Assembly: GCA_944325305.1 (NCBI GenBank)
Contig: CALUZO010000009.1
Coordinates: forward strand, 62,001 to 126,000
DNA from: an uncultured Rikenellaceae bacterium
GTDB taxonomy: Bacteria; Bacteroidota; Bacteroidia; Bacteroidales; Rikenellaceae
Length of the DNA stretch: 64,000 bases
Direction: 5' to 3'
In this document: piece after piece, positions 18,376 to 27,475 of the stretch
Numbering within the stretch: position 1 is the stretch's first letter
Layout: every line of letters starts with the position of its first letter
Notes under the pieces: model-generated
The model's database searches: none
What the model saw: only the letters and a program-made list of their open reading frames with translations
Told to the model about the DNA's origin: nothing
Program-made: the position numbers and the translations under genes

Positions 18376-19228
18376 GCGGAAAGTCCGCAATTCTTACATT
18401 ATCTCTACGGTCAGCATCTCGTTGGTACTGTTCTTGCTCGGCTCGGTGGGATATTTGATTCTCAGTGCCATGGGGGCCACCGAGAAGATGAAGGAGAGTA
18501 TAGCCGTGTATGTAATGCTCAAAGATGGTACGAGCGAAGAGTCAATTGCAGACGTGGGCGAAAGACTCAAGGTGAGCGAAGGCGTGAAGGATATCAGATT
18601 CGTCCCCAAAGAGGAAGCTCTGAAGGATTTTATGGGGTATTCGCAAAGCGATCCCGAGGCTTTTTTAGACTACAATCCGCTTCCTGATTCCTACGAGGTT
18701 CATTTTAGCGCATACGGAGCCGAGGGGGATGCACTTGCCGTTTTTGAAAATAAAGTCGCCGAATGGGAGGAGGTAGACGAAGTGGTCTACCAGCGCAATG
18801 TCATAGACCAGATAAGTACGAATATCAATAAATTCAATCTCATACTTTTATTGTTCGGGTTTGCGTTATTGTTCATATCGCTCATTCTGCTTAATAATAC
18901 CATTCGCGTTTCGATCTATTCGAAACGGTATGTCATCAGTACGATGAAGCTGGTCGGTGCTACCAAAGGCTTTATCATGAAGCCGTTCCTGGGAAGTGCC
19001 GTCTGGCAGGGGATTTATGCCGGGTTGATAGCGATCGTCATGTTCGGAGCACTGGTATGGGGTCTGCACGAAGGATTGCCAGAGATAAGATTCGGCGCCA
19101 ACAATATGGAACTGGTGTACATAGCCGGCGTAATGTTGGTTTTGGGCGTGCTCATATCCGTATTGTTTACCGCTTTTGCGGTTAACAAGTTTGTCAACAT
19201 GCGGACAAACAAGATTCATATGTATTAA
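18353..19228 (+). CDS. ftsX: Cell division ABC-transporter-like permease FtsX
   Basis: This 291-residue protein has the FtsX layout: a cytoplasmic N-terminus, TM1 (IISTVSISLVLFLLGSVGYL, residues 14-33), an extracytoplasmic domain with the typical VYVMLKDG and VKDIRFVPKEEALKDF, then three TM segments with LVGATKGFIMKPFLGSA in the FtsE-coupling loop. FtsEX controls cell-wall hydrolases during division. No ftsE gene is adjacent, as is common in Bacteroidetes. It overlaps the YfhO-like gene by 23 nt and precedes a DUF3098 gene by 17 nt. Confidence 0.93.
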   Translation: MYQNKKLKRKVRNSYIISTVSISLVLFLLGSVGYLILSAMGATEKMKESIAVYVMLKDGTSEESIADVGERLKVSEGVKDIRFVPKEEALKDFMGYSQSDPEAFLDYNPLPDSYEVHFSAYGAEGDALAVFENKVAEWEEVDEVVYQRNVIDQISTNINKFNLILLLFGFALLFISLILLNNTIRVSIYSKRYVISTMKLVGATKGFIMKPFLGSAVWQGIYAGLIAIVMFGALVWGLHEGLPEIRFGANNMELVYIAGVMLVLGVLISVLFTAFAVNKFVNMRTNKIHMY

Positions 19229-19245
19229 AAAACAGATAAAACACT

Positions 19246-19533
19246 ATGGCCGTTAAGAAAAATGTAAAATCCCCGGAAAACAACAATCTGTCGGACGGGA
19301 AGATGGCACTCGGAATGCGTAATTACAAACTTATGCTGATAGGATTCGCCATTGTTGTGCTGGGTTTGATCCTAATGACCGGCGGCGGCACTGACAGCCC
19401 GACGGAGTTCAATTACGAAATGTTCAGTTTCCGTCGTATTACGCTTTCGACGATCATAGTCCTGGGCGGATTCGCTTTCGTGGGCTATGCTATAATGAGT
19501 AAGGGCAAAGAGGGAAAATCTAAAGACAAGTAA
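19246..19533 (+). CDS. DUF3098 small membrane protein
   Basis: This 95-residue protein has a charged N-terminus, a motif GMRNYKLMLIGFAIVVLGLILM forming TM1 (from about residue 23), a short loop with SFRRITLSTIIVL starting TM2, and a Lys-rich cytoplasmic tail. This matches DUF3098, found next to ftsX and uppP in many Bacteroidetes. The function is unknown; its steady place between a divisome permease and an undecaprenyl phosphatase suggests an envelope role (inference). Spacing is 17 nt to ftsX and 3 nt to uppP. Confidence 0.85.
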   Translation: MAVKKNVKSPENNNLSDGKMALGMRNYKLMLIGFAIVVLGLILMTGGGTDSPTEFNYEMFSFRRITLSTIIVLGGFAFVGYAIMSKGKEGKSKDK

Positions 19534-19536
19534 AGA

Positions 19537-20319
19537 ATGAGTGTTTGGGAAGCGATTGTTCTTGGTGTCATCCAGGGTCTTACCGAGTTTTTGCCTGTCA
19601 GCAGCAGCGGGCATCTCGAATTGGCAAATTATCTGTTCGGGATAGAGGATCCCAGTAACCTGCAGTTCACAATGGCTGTTCATGCGGCAACCGTATTGAG
19701 TACGATAGTTGTTTTTGCGCGAGAACTGCTAAGGTTGTTGAAGGGTCTGCTCAAGTTTCGCATGAACGACGAAACCATTTTTGTTCTGAATATTATAATA
19801 TCCATGATCCCGATAGCGTTCGTGGGCCTCATGTTCAGAGATCAGGTCGAAGCATTGTTCACCAGCAACATAAGGCTTGTGGGTGTGATGCTGTTGGTTA
19901 CGGCGGCTCTTTTGACCTTTGCTAACTATGCGAAGCCTCGTACCAGGCCGGTGACCCCCAAAAGCGCTTTCATTATCGGGTTGGCACAGGCTGTTGCCGT
20001 CCTGCCTGGGCTATCGCGTTCGGGGTCGACCATCTCTACCGGTCTTATGCTGGGTGTGAAACGCGAAGAGGTGTCGAAGTTTTCGTTTCTGATGGTGCTT
20101 GTTCCCGTCATAGGAGCCAATATTCTCGAGGCCGTTACTATGCCTGCCGGAGACTCTATCTCAGCCACAGTCCTTTTGTCTGGTTTCGTCGCCGCTTTCG
20201 TTACCGGGACCTTTGCATGCAAATGGATGATAAAACTTGTCAACCGCGGCAAGCTTATATGGTTCGCCATCTATTGTCTCGTAATTGGTGCCGCTTCCAT
20301 AATAATGAGCTTTGTTTAG
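19537..20319 (+). CDS. uppP: Undecaprenyl-diphosphatase
   Basis: This 260-residue integral membrane enzyme removes a phosphate from undecaprenyl diphosphate to recycle the lipid carrier for peptidoglycan and other surface polymers. The BacA/UppP signatures are both present: GLTEFLPVSSSGHLE (about residues 12-26) with the catalytic Glu and His, and LPGLSRSGSTISTG (about 155-168) with the Arg. It lies 3 nt after the DUF3098 gene and 7 nt before truB, so it is part of the ftsX-to-truB transcript. Confidence 0.96.
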   Translation: MSVWEAIVLGVIQGLTEFLPVSSSGHLELANYLFGIEDPSNLQFTMAVHAATVLSTIVVFARELLRLLKGLLKFRMNDETIFVLNIIISMIPIAFVGLMFRDQVEALFTSNIRLVGVMLLVTAALLTFANYAKPRTRPVTPKSAFIIGLAQAVAVLPGLSRSGSTISTGLMLGVKREEVSKFSFLMVLVPVIGANILEAVTMPAGDSISATVLLSGFVAAFVTGTFACKWMIKLVNRGKLIWFAIYCLVIGAASIIMSFV

Positions 20320-20326
20320 AGAACGG

Positions 20327-21055
20327 ATGAAAAGAACCATACCTGGAGATGCGAATCTGGCTGAAGGATACGTTATCAACATCGACAAACCGCTTGGCTG
20401 GACCTCTACCGATGTAGTGCGTAAAGTCAAGTTCGGGTTGCAAAAGGGGGGATACAGGAACATAAAGGTCGGACACGCTGGCACTCTCGATCCGTTGGCT
20501 TCGGGAGTGTTGTTGGTTTGTGTCGGGAAGGCAACCAAACGAGTGGACGAACTGCAGGCGCAGGAAAAAGAATATGTGACTGATATAACCCTTGGCGCCA
20601 CCACGCCCAGCTATGATATGGAACATGAGGTCGACCGTCTCTATCCTTTCGAGCATATTACGCGCGAAATGGTGGAGAGAGCTCTGCTCGAACTCTCCGG
20701 CGAGAGGCTCCAGACCCCACCGCTCTATTCGGCAAAAAAGATCGAAGGACAACGTGCCTATGAATATGCCCGTGAAGGCACCGACGTCAAGTTGAGGCAG
20801 ACGCTCGTCAATATCTACGAAATGGAACTGCTCGAATTCGACCTGCCACGCGTGAAGTTGCGAATCCGTTGCAGCAAGGGTACTTATATTCGTTCCATAG
20901 CCAGGGAGTTGGGCGAGGCTTTAGGCAGCGGGGGTTATCTGTCGTCTCTCAGACGTACACGCAGCGGCGGATTTACGGTTGAAGAAAGCATTACGATGGA
21001 TGAGGTATCCGACGCATTGGCCCAACTCAGGGCTAAAGCGCAAAACATCCTGTAA
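20327..21055 (+). CDS. truB: tRNA pseudouridine(55) synthase TruB
   Basis: This 242-residue enzyme makes pseudouridine 55 in the T loop of tRNAs. It shows INIDKPLGWTS, the catalytic motif GHAGTLDPLASGVL with Asp55, and YSAKKIEGQRAYEYAR, all diagnostic. The open frame reaches back to a TTG at 20312 inside the uppP end, but ATG 20327 gives the usual N-terminus and sits 7 nt after the uppP stop. Confidence 0.96.
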   Translation: MKRTIPGDANLAEGYVINIDKPLGWTSTDVVRKVKFGLQKGGYRNIKVGHAGTLDPLASGVLLVCVGKATKRVDELQAQEKEYVTDITLGATTPSYDMEHEVDRLYPFEHITREMVERALLELSGERLQTPPLYSAKKIEGQRAYEYAREGTDVKLRQTLVNIYEMELLEFDLPRVKLRIRCSKGTYIRSIARELGEALGSGGYLSSLRRTRSGGFTVEESITMDEVSDALAQLRAKAQNIL

Positions 21056-21106
21056 TGTAACATAGGTATTCTGTTTTTTTATTGCGTTCTATTTGTTTGC
21101 ATATCT

Positions 21107-21138
21107 GTTTCGATGCAAAATTTTGCATTTGTTGAAAC
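21107..21138. repeat. Perfect 16-bp palindrome with flanking inverted repeat
   Basis: ATGCAAAATTTTGCAT at 21113-21128 is a perfect palindrome with no spacer, flanked by GTTTC (21107-21111) and GAAAC (21134-21138). It lies between truB and queA, about 90 nt before the queA start, and no T-tract follows. It looks more like a protein-binding site than a terminator, but this is unproven. Confidence 0.6.
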
Positions 21139-21225
21139 AAAACGTCTCTCCGTACGTATAATATAAAGTTGCGCTTTCGCATCATTTCCTCGTCTTTTAG
21201 ACAAAATAATATCCTTCTGATAGAT

Positions 21226-22275
21226 ATGAAGTTATCAAATTACAATTACGATTTCACGCCGGAGATGCTGGCCAAGTACCCGGCCGAAAACCGTGACGAA
21301 TCGCGCCTCATGGTAATCCATAAGGATACCGGGGAAATTGAACACAAAATATTCAAGGATATAGTCGATTATTTCAATGAAGATGATGTATTCATTTTCA
21401 ACGACACCAAAGTTTTTCCGGCTCGTCTTTATGGCAACAAGGAAAAGACAGGCGCCGAAATCGAAATATTCCTTCTCCGGGAGCTTAACCGCGAGTTGCG
21501 ACTTTGGGACGTACTGGTAGATCCGGCACGCAAGATCCGCATAGGAAATAAACTTTATTTCGGAGATGACGACCTTCTTGTTGCCGAGGTTATAGATAAT
21601 ACGACATCGCGCGGCCGTACGCTCAGGTTCCTTTTTGACGGCAACCATGAGGAATTCAAGGCTGCCCTGTTCCGTCTCGGCGAAACTCCGCTGCCCAAAT
21701 GGGTGCGCGAGAAGGTCGAACCCATCGACGAAGAGCGCTATCAGACGATATATGCCAAACATGAGGGTGCTGTGGCTGCGCCTGTAGCCGGCCTGCATTT
21801 CAGTAAACATGTCATGAAACGTCTCGAAATAAAGGGTATCCACCAGGCTTTCGTGACACTGCATGTAGGTCTCGGGAATTTCCGCACAGTCGATGTGGAG
21901 GATCTTACCAAGCACAAGATGGATTCTGAACAGATATTCATTCGCGAAGAATGCGCCGATACGGTAAATCGTGCCAAAAAAGAAGGACACAGGATATGCG
22001 CCATCGGGACTACTGTTATGCGGACCATAGAAAGTTCGGTGACAACGGACGGCATGCTTAAACCTTACGAAGGCTGGACCAACAAGTTTATCTTCCATCC
22101 CTATGAATTCAGTGTGGCTGACGCTATGGTCAGCAATTTCCATCTTCCGTACTCTACCCACCTGATGATGGTGGCGGCTTTCGGAGGATACGATATAATC
22201 ATGAACGCCTACAAGGTCGCCAAAAAAGAGGGTTATCGTTTTGGTACCTATGGCGACGCTATGCTGATATTGTAG
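21226..22275 (+). CDS. queA: S-adenosylmethionine:tRNA ribosyltransferase-isomerase QueA
   Basis: This 349-residue enzyme transfers and rearranges the ribosyl group of SAM onto preQ1-modified tRNA to make epoxyqueuosine. It opens with [20 protein letters not shown] and DESRLMV, and contains [18 protein letters not shown], the GLHFS segment and the [30 protein letters not shown] block, all family signatures. The frame is open further upstream, but ATG 21226 yields the canonical N-terminus. It is separated from truB by 170 nt and ends before a long hairpin at 22284. Confidence 0.96.
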   Translation: MKLSNYNYDFTPEMLAKYPAENRDESRLMVIHKDTGEIEHKIFKDIVDYFNEDDVFIFNDTKVFPARLYGNKEKTGAEIEIFLLRELNRELRLWDVLVDPARKIRIGNKLYFGDDDLLVAEVIDNTTSRGRTLRFLFDGNHEEFKAALFRLGETPLPKWVREKVEPIDEERYQTIYAKHEGAVAAPVAGLHFSKHVMKRLEIKGIHQAFVTLHVGLGNFRTVDVEDLTKHKMDSEQIFIREECADTVNRAKKEGHRICAIGTTVMRTIESSVTTDGMLKPYEGWTNKFIFHPYEFSVADAMVSNFHLPYSTHLMMVAAFGGYDIIMNAYKVAKKEGYRFGTYGDAMLIL

Positions 22276-22283
22276 TAAGAATG

Positions 22284-22339
22284 ACACTTTAAACGGCAAA
22301 CAGAAGGTCCTTGAGCCTTCTGTTTGCCGTTTAAAGTGT
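22284..22339 (+). terminator. 24-bp perfect stem-loop after queA
   Basis: Arms 22284-22307 and 22316-22339 are perfectly complementary around loop TCCTTGAG, starting 8 nt after the queA stop. The right arm is followed by TCTGCTC and not by a T-run, so it may work as a poor terminator, a 3'-end protector or an RNase III substrate. Confidence 0.65.
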
Positions 22340-22444
22340 TCTGCTCAAATGAGCGTCTTGGCCCCTGTCCACCTTGTGGCGGATATGGAAATAATGTGCT
22401 GCCGTATGTCCTAAGATCCTATTCCTGTTAATTTTAGGAGTTAA

Positions 22445-22478
22445 TTTGGGCTTTTCTCGCAATTTCTTCGTACCTTTG
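22445..22478 (+). promoter_or_regulatory. Promoter of the GT5-like/DUF4270 pair
   Basis: TTTG at 22445-22448 and TACCTTTG at 22471-22478 are 22 nt apart, a good Bacteroidetes promoter. It fixes the next start at ATG 22516, since the earlier in-frame start at 22480 would lie at about the transcription start. Confidence 0.7.
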
Positions 22479-22515
22479 CATGCAACAAGCATCCATAAAC
22501 AGGTTCGATCTAAGC

Positions 22516-23325
22516 ATGAGTAAGTGCAAAATTTTGTACGTTTGCCAGGAGATAAATCCATACGTACCGGAAACGAAAATGTCGCAGTTGTGCCGCATTC
22601 TCTCGCAGGCAATGCAAGAAAAGGGTAACGAAATCCGCACTTTCATGCCTCGCTACGGCTGCATAAACGAGCGGCGCAATCAACTCCACGAGGTCATCAG
22701 ACTCTCGGGAATGAACCTGATAATCGACGATAACGATCACCAGCTTATCATAAAAGTCGCTTCCATTCCTTCAGCAAGGGTCCAGGTATATTTCATTGAC
22801 AACGAGGATTATTTCAGCCGTAAGGCAATGCTCGTCGACGCAAACGGCAACTATTTCGAAGATAACGACGAACGTGCCATATTCTTCGCACGCGGCGTGT
22901 TGGAAACGGTTAAGAAACTTCGCTGGGAACCCACTATCGTGCACTGTCACGGATGGTTTTCGGCTGTAGCTCCGATATATCTGAGGTGGATAATGAACGA
23001 TGACCCTCTTTTCTCGAACGTCAAGATCGTGGTGTCGGTTTATGACGACGGTTTTCCCGGAACCCTGAGCACGGATTTTGCGTCGAAGATTGCCAGCGAA
23101 GGAGTTGACATGGACAGACTGAAAATTATCTCGGAACCTTCATACGAAAACCTGATGAAACTCGTTATTAACGAAGCTGATGGGGTCGTGCTGGATACGG
23201 AAAATCCGGACCCGGCGGTGGTTGAATATGTGAAACAAAGCGGAAAACAAACCTTGTGGCATCAGGACAAGTCGACGAACGATTATTTGGATAATTATCA
23301 AAAATTCTATGAAGGGTTACTTTAG
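22516..23325 (+). CDS. Truncated glycogen/starch synthase-like protein (GT5 N-terminal half only)
   Basis: The 269 residues align with only the first Rossmann-like half of GT5 glycogen synthases: ILYVCQEINPYVP at the N-terminus, YFIDNEDYFSRKA and IVHCHGWFSAVAPIYLR. The nucleotide-sugar motif of active enzymes, KxGGL right after the first strand, is replaced by ETKMSQ, and the whole C-terminal GT1 domain is missing. Activity as a glycogen synthase is therefore unlikely. The gene has its own promoter and overlaps the DUF4270 lipoprotein gene by 17 nt. The family match is clear; the role is unknown. Confidence 0.85.
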   Translation: MSKCKILYVCQEINPYVPETKMSQLCRILSQAMQEKGNEIRTFMPRYGCINERRNQLHEVIRLSGMNLIIDDNDHQLIIKVASIPSARVQVYFIDNEDYFSRKAMLVDANGNYFEDNDERAIFFARGVLETVKKLRWEPTIVHCHGWFSAVAPIYLRWIMNDDPLFSNVKIVVSVYDDGFPGTLSTDFASKIASEGVDMDRLKIISEPSYENLMKLVINEADGVVLDTENPDPAVVEYVKQSGKQTLWHQDKSTNDYLDNYQKFYEGLL

Positions 23326-24973
23326 AGCATCTTTCATTGCGGCCGCGTTACTGGCTGCGCTTAGCGGGATATTTATTAGCGGTTGTACCGATGTTGATGA
23401 TAGTCTGGGACTGGATCTTGTTCCGGACGATCAGCTTGTCGACGTGCAGTCTCAGAGTTTTACGGGTATAGGTTCCTATGTGGCATTTTCCGATTCGATC
23501 CCTACATCGCGATTGCGCCGCATGGTCATGGGCAGTATGGAGACCGATTTCGGGCGGACGACTGTAAGAAGCGTACACCAGTTCATGCCCCTCACATCAT
23601 ACAAAAGCAGGGGTGATTATTATTTCGGCGGCCCCAAGGAAAAGATCGTTCTGGATTCGGCATATATAGTGCTTTATATCGGCAAGATAACAGGAGATAC
23701 GCGTGTTCCGCAGACATTTCAGTTCTTTCCCCTCAGAAGTATTGCGGAGCCCGAACCGGGACAATCTCAACCGGATACTTCGTGGATCAACTTCGAACGG
23801 TCGTATTACCCGTATTACGACATGACGGGCAAGTATGAGAGCGAGCCGGTATTCGAGGTTACTCTCGAGAAAGAGATTGAAGGTGCGCGGTATAAAAAAC
23901 TCTGGCCCGTGGATGATGCATCATCGGAACTTTACGCCAAAGGGAAAGAATATCTTGAACACATTGTAGGCCTCGACCAGTCGGTATGGAAAGACGAAGA
24001 GGAAGGTGAAGGCCTGTTTCATGAAGCTGTTCCCGGTTTTTATATCGCCCCTAAGGATGTCGGAAATGCGATATACGAGATACTGATGATAGACAGTTAT
24101 TATCGTCAGGACCTCTCTTATATCTCCATATATACGCACAATACGGATGACGGCGAGGATGCCGAAGCTCTGGAAACGAAGTTCTATTTCGATGATAAAG
24201 CTACTGTCGAAGCGACTCTCTCCAACCTCTCGATAGCATTGATAGACCATGATTATACGCTTGCTACGAATGGTATTGATCCCGGTGTGTTCCTTCGTTA
24301 CGAGAAGGATTGCACCTGTCCCGAAGGTACCCAATGCGGAGTGGAATGTCTGGAAGGATGCGAATGCACGGAGAATGAAGGCGTTATGCCAGATATTTAC
24401 GATGAGGAAGGTAATGAGATAATTCCGCAGCAGGAAAAAATGTATGTGCAGTCGATGGTCGGGGTTTCGGGCTATATCAGCTTCGATGACGAACTGAAAG
24501 CGGAACTAAGCCAGATACTCGATTATGACGATCAGTACAAAGGGGTGTTTATCAACAGAGCCAAACTCATATTGCCGTTGGCTTACAATACGTCGGACCC
24601 CTCGTATCTTGCCAAAGTGACCAGGTTCCCTGCCAGACTCGGATTGTATTATGACAATAAAGGCGACTTGCCGGTCAGCATGCCTGATTATCCGTATATG
24701 GAAGAGATCATCAACGATACCGAATCTTCGTTCGGAGGTTATCTGAACTACAGTAAGGCCCAGTACGAAATGGACATATCGACATACGTGCGTCAACTTA
24801 TACTCAACCCTGAATTCACCCGCAGCCAGTTGTGGATAGCTCCGGCTTACAGTGCCAGCACATTCTCGAGGCTCGAGGAGGTAGAGCTCCAGAACAAAGT
24901 TCCGAATCCGTCGGATCCAGACGATGCAAGTAGGGAGATAAAACTGGAGATTACATATACGCTGATCAAATAA
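23309..24973 (+). CDS. DUF4270 family outer-surface lipoprotein
   Basis: This 554-residue protein has a signal peptide ending in lipobox ISGC with Cys26, so it should be a lipoprotein. The following GLDLVPDDQLVDVQSQSFT and GSMETDFGRTTV stretches match DUF4270, a Bacteroidetes family of unknown function. Residues 335-353 hold six cysteines, which looks like a local insertion (see findings). Its start lies inside the GT5-like gene, giving translational coupling. A terminator hairpin follows 12 nt after the stop. Confidence 0.88.
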   Translation: MKGYFRASFIAAALLAALSGIFISGCTDVDDSLGLDLVPDDQLVDVQSQSFTGIGSYVAFSDSIPTSRLRRMVMGSMETDFGRTTVRSVHQFMPLTSYKSRGDYYFGGPKEKIVLDSAYIVLYIGKITGDTRVPQTFQFFPLRSIAEPEPGQSQPDTSWINFERSYYPYYDMTGKYESEPVFEVTLEKEIEGARYKKLWPVDDASSELYAKGKEYLEHIVGLDQSVWKDEEEGEGLFHEAVPGFYIAPKDVGNAIYEILMIDSYYRQDLSYISIYTHNTDDGEDAEALETKFYFDDKATVEATLSNLSIALIDHDYTLATNGIDPGVFLRYEKDCTCPEGTQCGVECLEGCECTENEGVMPDIYDEEGNEIIPQQEKMYVQSMVGVSGYISFDDELKAELSQILDYDDQYKGVFINRAKLILPLAYNTSDPSYLAKVTRFPARLGLYYDNKGDLPVSMPDYPYMEEIINDTESSFGGYLNYSKAQYEMDISTYVRQLILNPEFTRSQLWIAPAYSASTFSRLEEVELQNKVPNPSDPDDASREIKLEITYTLIK

Positions 24974-24985
24974 ATAATAATAAAC

Positions 24986-25018
24986 AAACCTAAAGTCTTA
25001 TATCTTTAGGTTTTCTCT
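24986..25018 (+). terminator. Terminator after the DUF4270 gene
   Basis: AAACCTAAAG (24986-24995) pairs perfectly with CTTTAGGTTT (25004-25013) around TCTTATAT, and TTTCTCTTTTTT follows. The right arm also contains TATCTTTA (25001-25008), which could double as a -7 box for topA. Confidence 0.75.
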
Positions 25019-25039
25019 TTTTTGAAAAGAAGGCAATAG

Positions 25040-27352
25040 ATGCAGGATAGTAATTTGGTGATAGTCGAATCACCGGCAAAGGCGAAAACGATTGAAAAAT
25101 TCTTGGGTAAGGATTTTACCGTGAAATCGAGTTACGGACATATCCGTGACCTTGCCAAGAAGGATCTGGGAATAGATATAGAACACGGATTCAAACCTGT
25201 TTACGAGGTCCCCGATGACAAGAAGAAGGTGGTGGCCGAACTGGCTAAAGCTGCGTCGAAGGCGAATACCGTATGGCTTGCATCCGATGAGGACCGCGAG
25301 GGAGAAGCCATTGCCTGGCATCTGACGCAAGTACTCGATCTGCCGGTGGAAAGTACCAAAAGGATCGTTTTCCACGAAATTACAAAGAATGCGATATTGT
25401 CGGCGATAGAAAAACCGCGCACGGTTGACATGAATCTCGTCGATGCCCAACAGGCCCGCAGGGTGCTGGATCGTCTTGTGGGTTTCGAGCTTTCGCCGCT
25501 TTTGTGGCGCAAGGTGCGTCCGTCGCTCTCGGCCGGCAGGGTGCAAAGCGTTGCAGTAAGGCTTTTGGTAGAGCGTGAAAGAGAGATCATCGCTTTCGAA
25601 CAATCGCCTTATTTCCGTGTAACGGCACAATTCATAGATACGGCCGATCCAAAACAAACCGTATTTAAAGCCGAACTGAACAGAAGGTTCAATACCAAGG
25701 AAGAGGCGTACGCTTTTCTTGAAAAGTGCAAAGGGGCGCGTTTTACCGTTACTTCGCATGAAAGCAAACCGGCGATGCGCAATCCGTCGGCTCCTTTCAC
25801 TACGTCAACGCTTCAGCAGGAAGCCGGACGCAAGTTGGGAATGTCGGTGGCACAAACCATGTCCACAGCCCAGAAACTTTACGAGAACGGTTGGATAACC
25901 TATATGCGTACCGACTCCGTGAATCTCTCGGCACAGGCGATAGCGGCTGCAAAAACAGAGATATCGAAGATATTCGGCGAACAGTATTCCAATCCCCGTA
26001 ATTTCAAAACCAGTACCAAGGGTGCGCAGGAGGCTCACGAAGCCATACGTCCGTCTTATCTTGAACGTACGCAGATCGAAGGTACGCCTGCCGAGAAGAG
26101 GCTTTACGACCTTATCTGGAAGCGTACCGTCGCATCGCAGATGGCTGCCGCCAAGATAGAGAAGACCGTTGTCCACATAGGGGTGAGCGGAACGTCGGAG
26201 TATTTTACGGCAACGGGCGAAGTCGTACTTTTCGACGGGTTCTTGAAACTTTATTCTGAATCGACCGATGACGATCCGACTGACAGTGACGAGGGAATGC
26301 TTCCGGCCATGAAGACCGGTGACGATCTGCTGGCTCTCTCGGTTACCGGGACGGAACGTTTCACTCAGGCTCCGCCGCGTTACAGCGAGGCTTCGCTCGT
26401 AAAGAGGCTCGAAGAACTCGGTATCGGCCGTCCTTCGACATATGCACCCACGATAAGTACGGTCATCAATCGCGGCTATGTGGTGAAACAGAACAAGGAT
26501 GGCGTCAAACGCGACTATGCGGTGTTGACCCTCGAAAGGAACGAGATTGAAGAGAAAGTCGCTTCGGAAATGACCGGCCGCGAGAAGAACAAACTTTCGC
26601 CTACCGATATAGGAATGCTTGTTAATGACTACCTGGAAGAGCATTTCCCTACGATAATGGACTATAACTTTACGGCTACGGTAGAGAAGGATTTCGACGA
26701 GATCGCAGAAGGCGAACAGGGCTGGGAGGAGATGATCAGCCGTTTCTACGGTCCGTTCCACAGGCATGTCGAGGAGGCGCTCGAATCGGTTCCCCAGTAT
26801 AGCAATCAGGAACGTGTGCTGGGTACCGATCCCAAAACGGGGCGTCAGGTGACTGCCCGCATAGGACGTTATGGACCCATGGTGCAAATAGAAGGGGCGG
26901 AAGGAGAGAAACCACGTTATGCCGCGCTGAAAAAGGGTCAGTTGATAGCTTCGATCACGCTCGAAGATGCATTGCAGTTGTTCGCGCTGCCACGTTCGCT
27001 GGGTGAGCTCGACGGTAAAGAGGTGGTTGTAGGGATTGGCAAGTTCGGTCCTTACGTGCGTTATGACGGAAAATTTACCTCTTTGGCCAAGTCGGACGAC
27101 CCTTACTCCATAACTCTTGAGAGGGCTCAGGAACTTATAGCCCAGAAAGAGCAGCAGCAGAAAGCGGCCAAGACTCCACTCGTGACTTTTGCCGAAGAGC
27201 CTGCGATGCAGGTTCTGCAGGGTCGCTACGGTCCGTATATATCATTCAACGGGAAAAACTACCCGATTCCGAGAAATACCGATCCTGCAATGCTGACCAT
27301 CGAGCAGGCTCGTGAGATAATCGCTAAGAAGGATGCGAAGGCAAAGAAATAG
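25040..27352 (+). CDS. topA: DNA topoisomerase I
   Basis: This 770-residue type IA topoisomerase relaxes negative supercoils. It has the Toprim domain with VIVESPAKAKTIEKFLG and the DEDREGEAIAW acidic cluster, and the cleavage-religation core with catalytic Tyr288 in ITYMRTDS and PSTYAPT later. The C-terminus has repeated GRYGP/GKFGPYV modules, not Cys4 zinc ribbons, and ends in a Lys-rich tail, the usual Bacteroidetes form. It lies alone between two terminators and converges with glsB. Confidence 0.97.
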   Translation: MQDSNLVIVESPAKAKTIEKFLGKDFTVKSSYGHIRDLAKKDLGIDIEHGFKPVYEVPDDKKKVVAELAKAASKANTVWLASDEDREGEAIAWHLTQVLDLPVESTKRIVFHEITKNAILSAIEKPRTVDMNLVDAQQARRVLDRLVGFELSPLLWRKVRPSLSAGRVQSVAVRLLVEREREIIAFEQSPYFRVTAQFIDTADPKQTVFKAELNRRFNTKEEAYAFLEKCKGARFTVTSHESKPAMRNPSAPFTTSTLQQEAGRKLGMSVAQTMSTAQKLYENGWITYMRTDSVNLSAQAIAAAKTEISKIFGEQYSNPRNFKTSTKGAQEAHEAIRPSYLERTQIEGTPAEKRLYDLIWKRTVASQMAAAKIEKTVVHIGVSGTSEYFTATGEVVLFDGFLKLYSESTDDDPTDSDEGMLPAMKTGDDLLALSVTGTERFTQAPPRYSEASLVKRLEELGIGRPSTYAPTISTVINRGYVVKQNKDGVKRDYAVLTLERNEIEEKVASEMTGREKNKLSPTDIGMLVNDYLEEHFPTIMDYNFTATVEKDFDEIAEGEQGWEEMISRFYGPFHRHVEEALESVPQYSNQERVLGTDPKTGRQVTARIGRYGPMVQIEGAEGEKPRYAALKKGQLIASITLEDALQLFALPRSLGELDGKEVVVGIGKFGPYVRYDGKFTSLAKSDDPYSITLERAQELIAQKEQQQKAAKTPLVTFAEEPAMQVLQGRYGPYISFNGKNYPIPRNTDPAMLTIEQAREIIAKKDAKAKK

Positions 27353-27374
27353 TTGACGGGATGTTGTGATATTG

Positions 27375-27419
27375 TTCAGAGGGGGAGACCATTGCAATGG
27401 TCTCCCCCTCTGAATTTTA
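27375..27419. terminator. Bidirectional terminator between topA and the acetyltransferase gene
   Basis: A perfect 40-nt palindrome spans 27375-27414 (arms of 20 nt, apex TTGCAA), followed by TTTTAT on the plus strand. It lies 22 nt after topA and serves as its terminator; its minus-strand U-tract is weak. Confidence 0.9.
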
Positions 27420-27475
27420 TGTTATGACATTGTCGGATCGGTTATGCCCTTATGACAGCCGCTCTGAATATCGCT

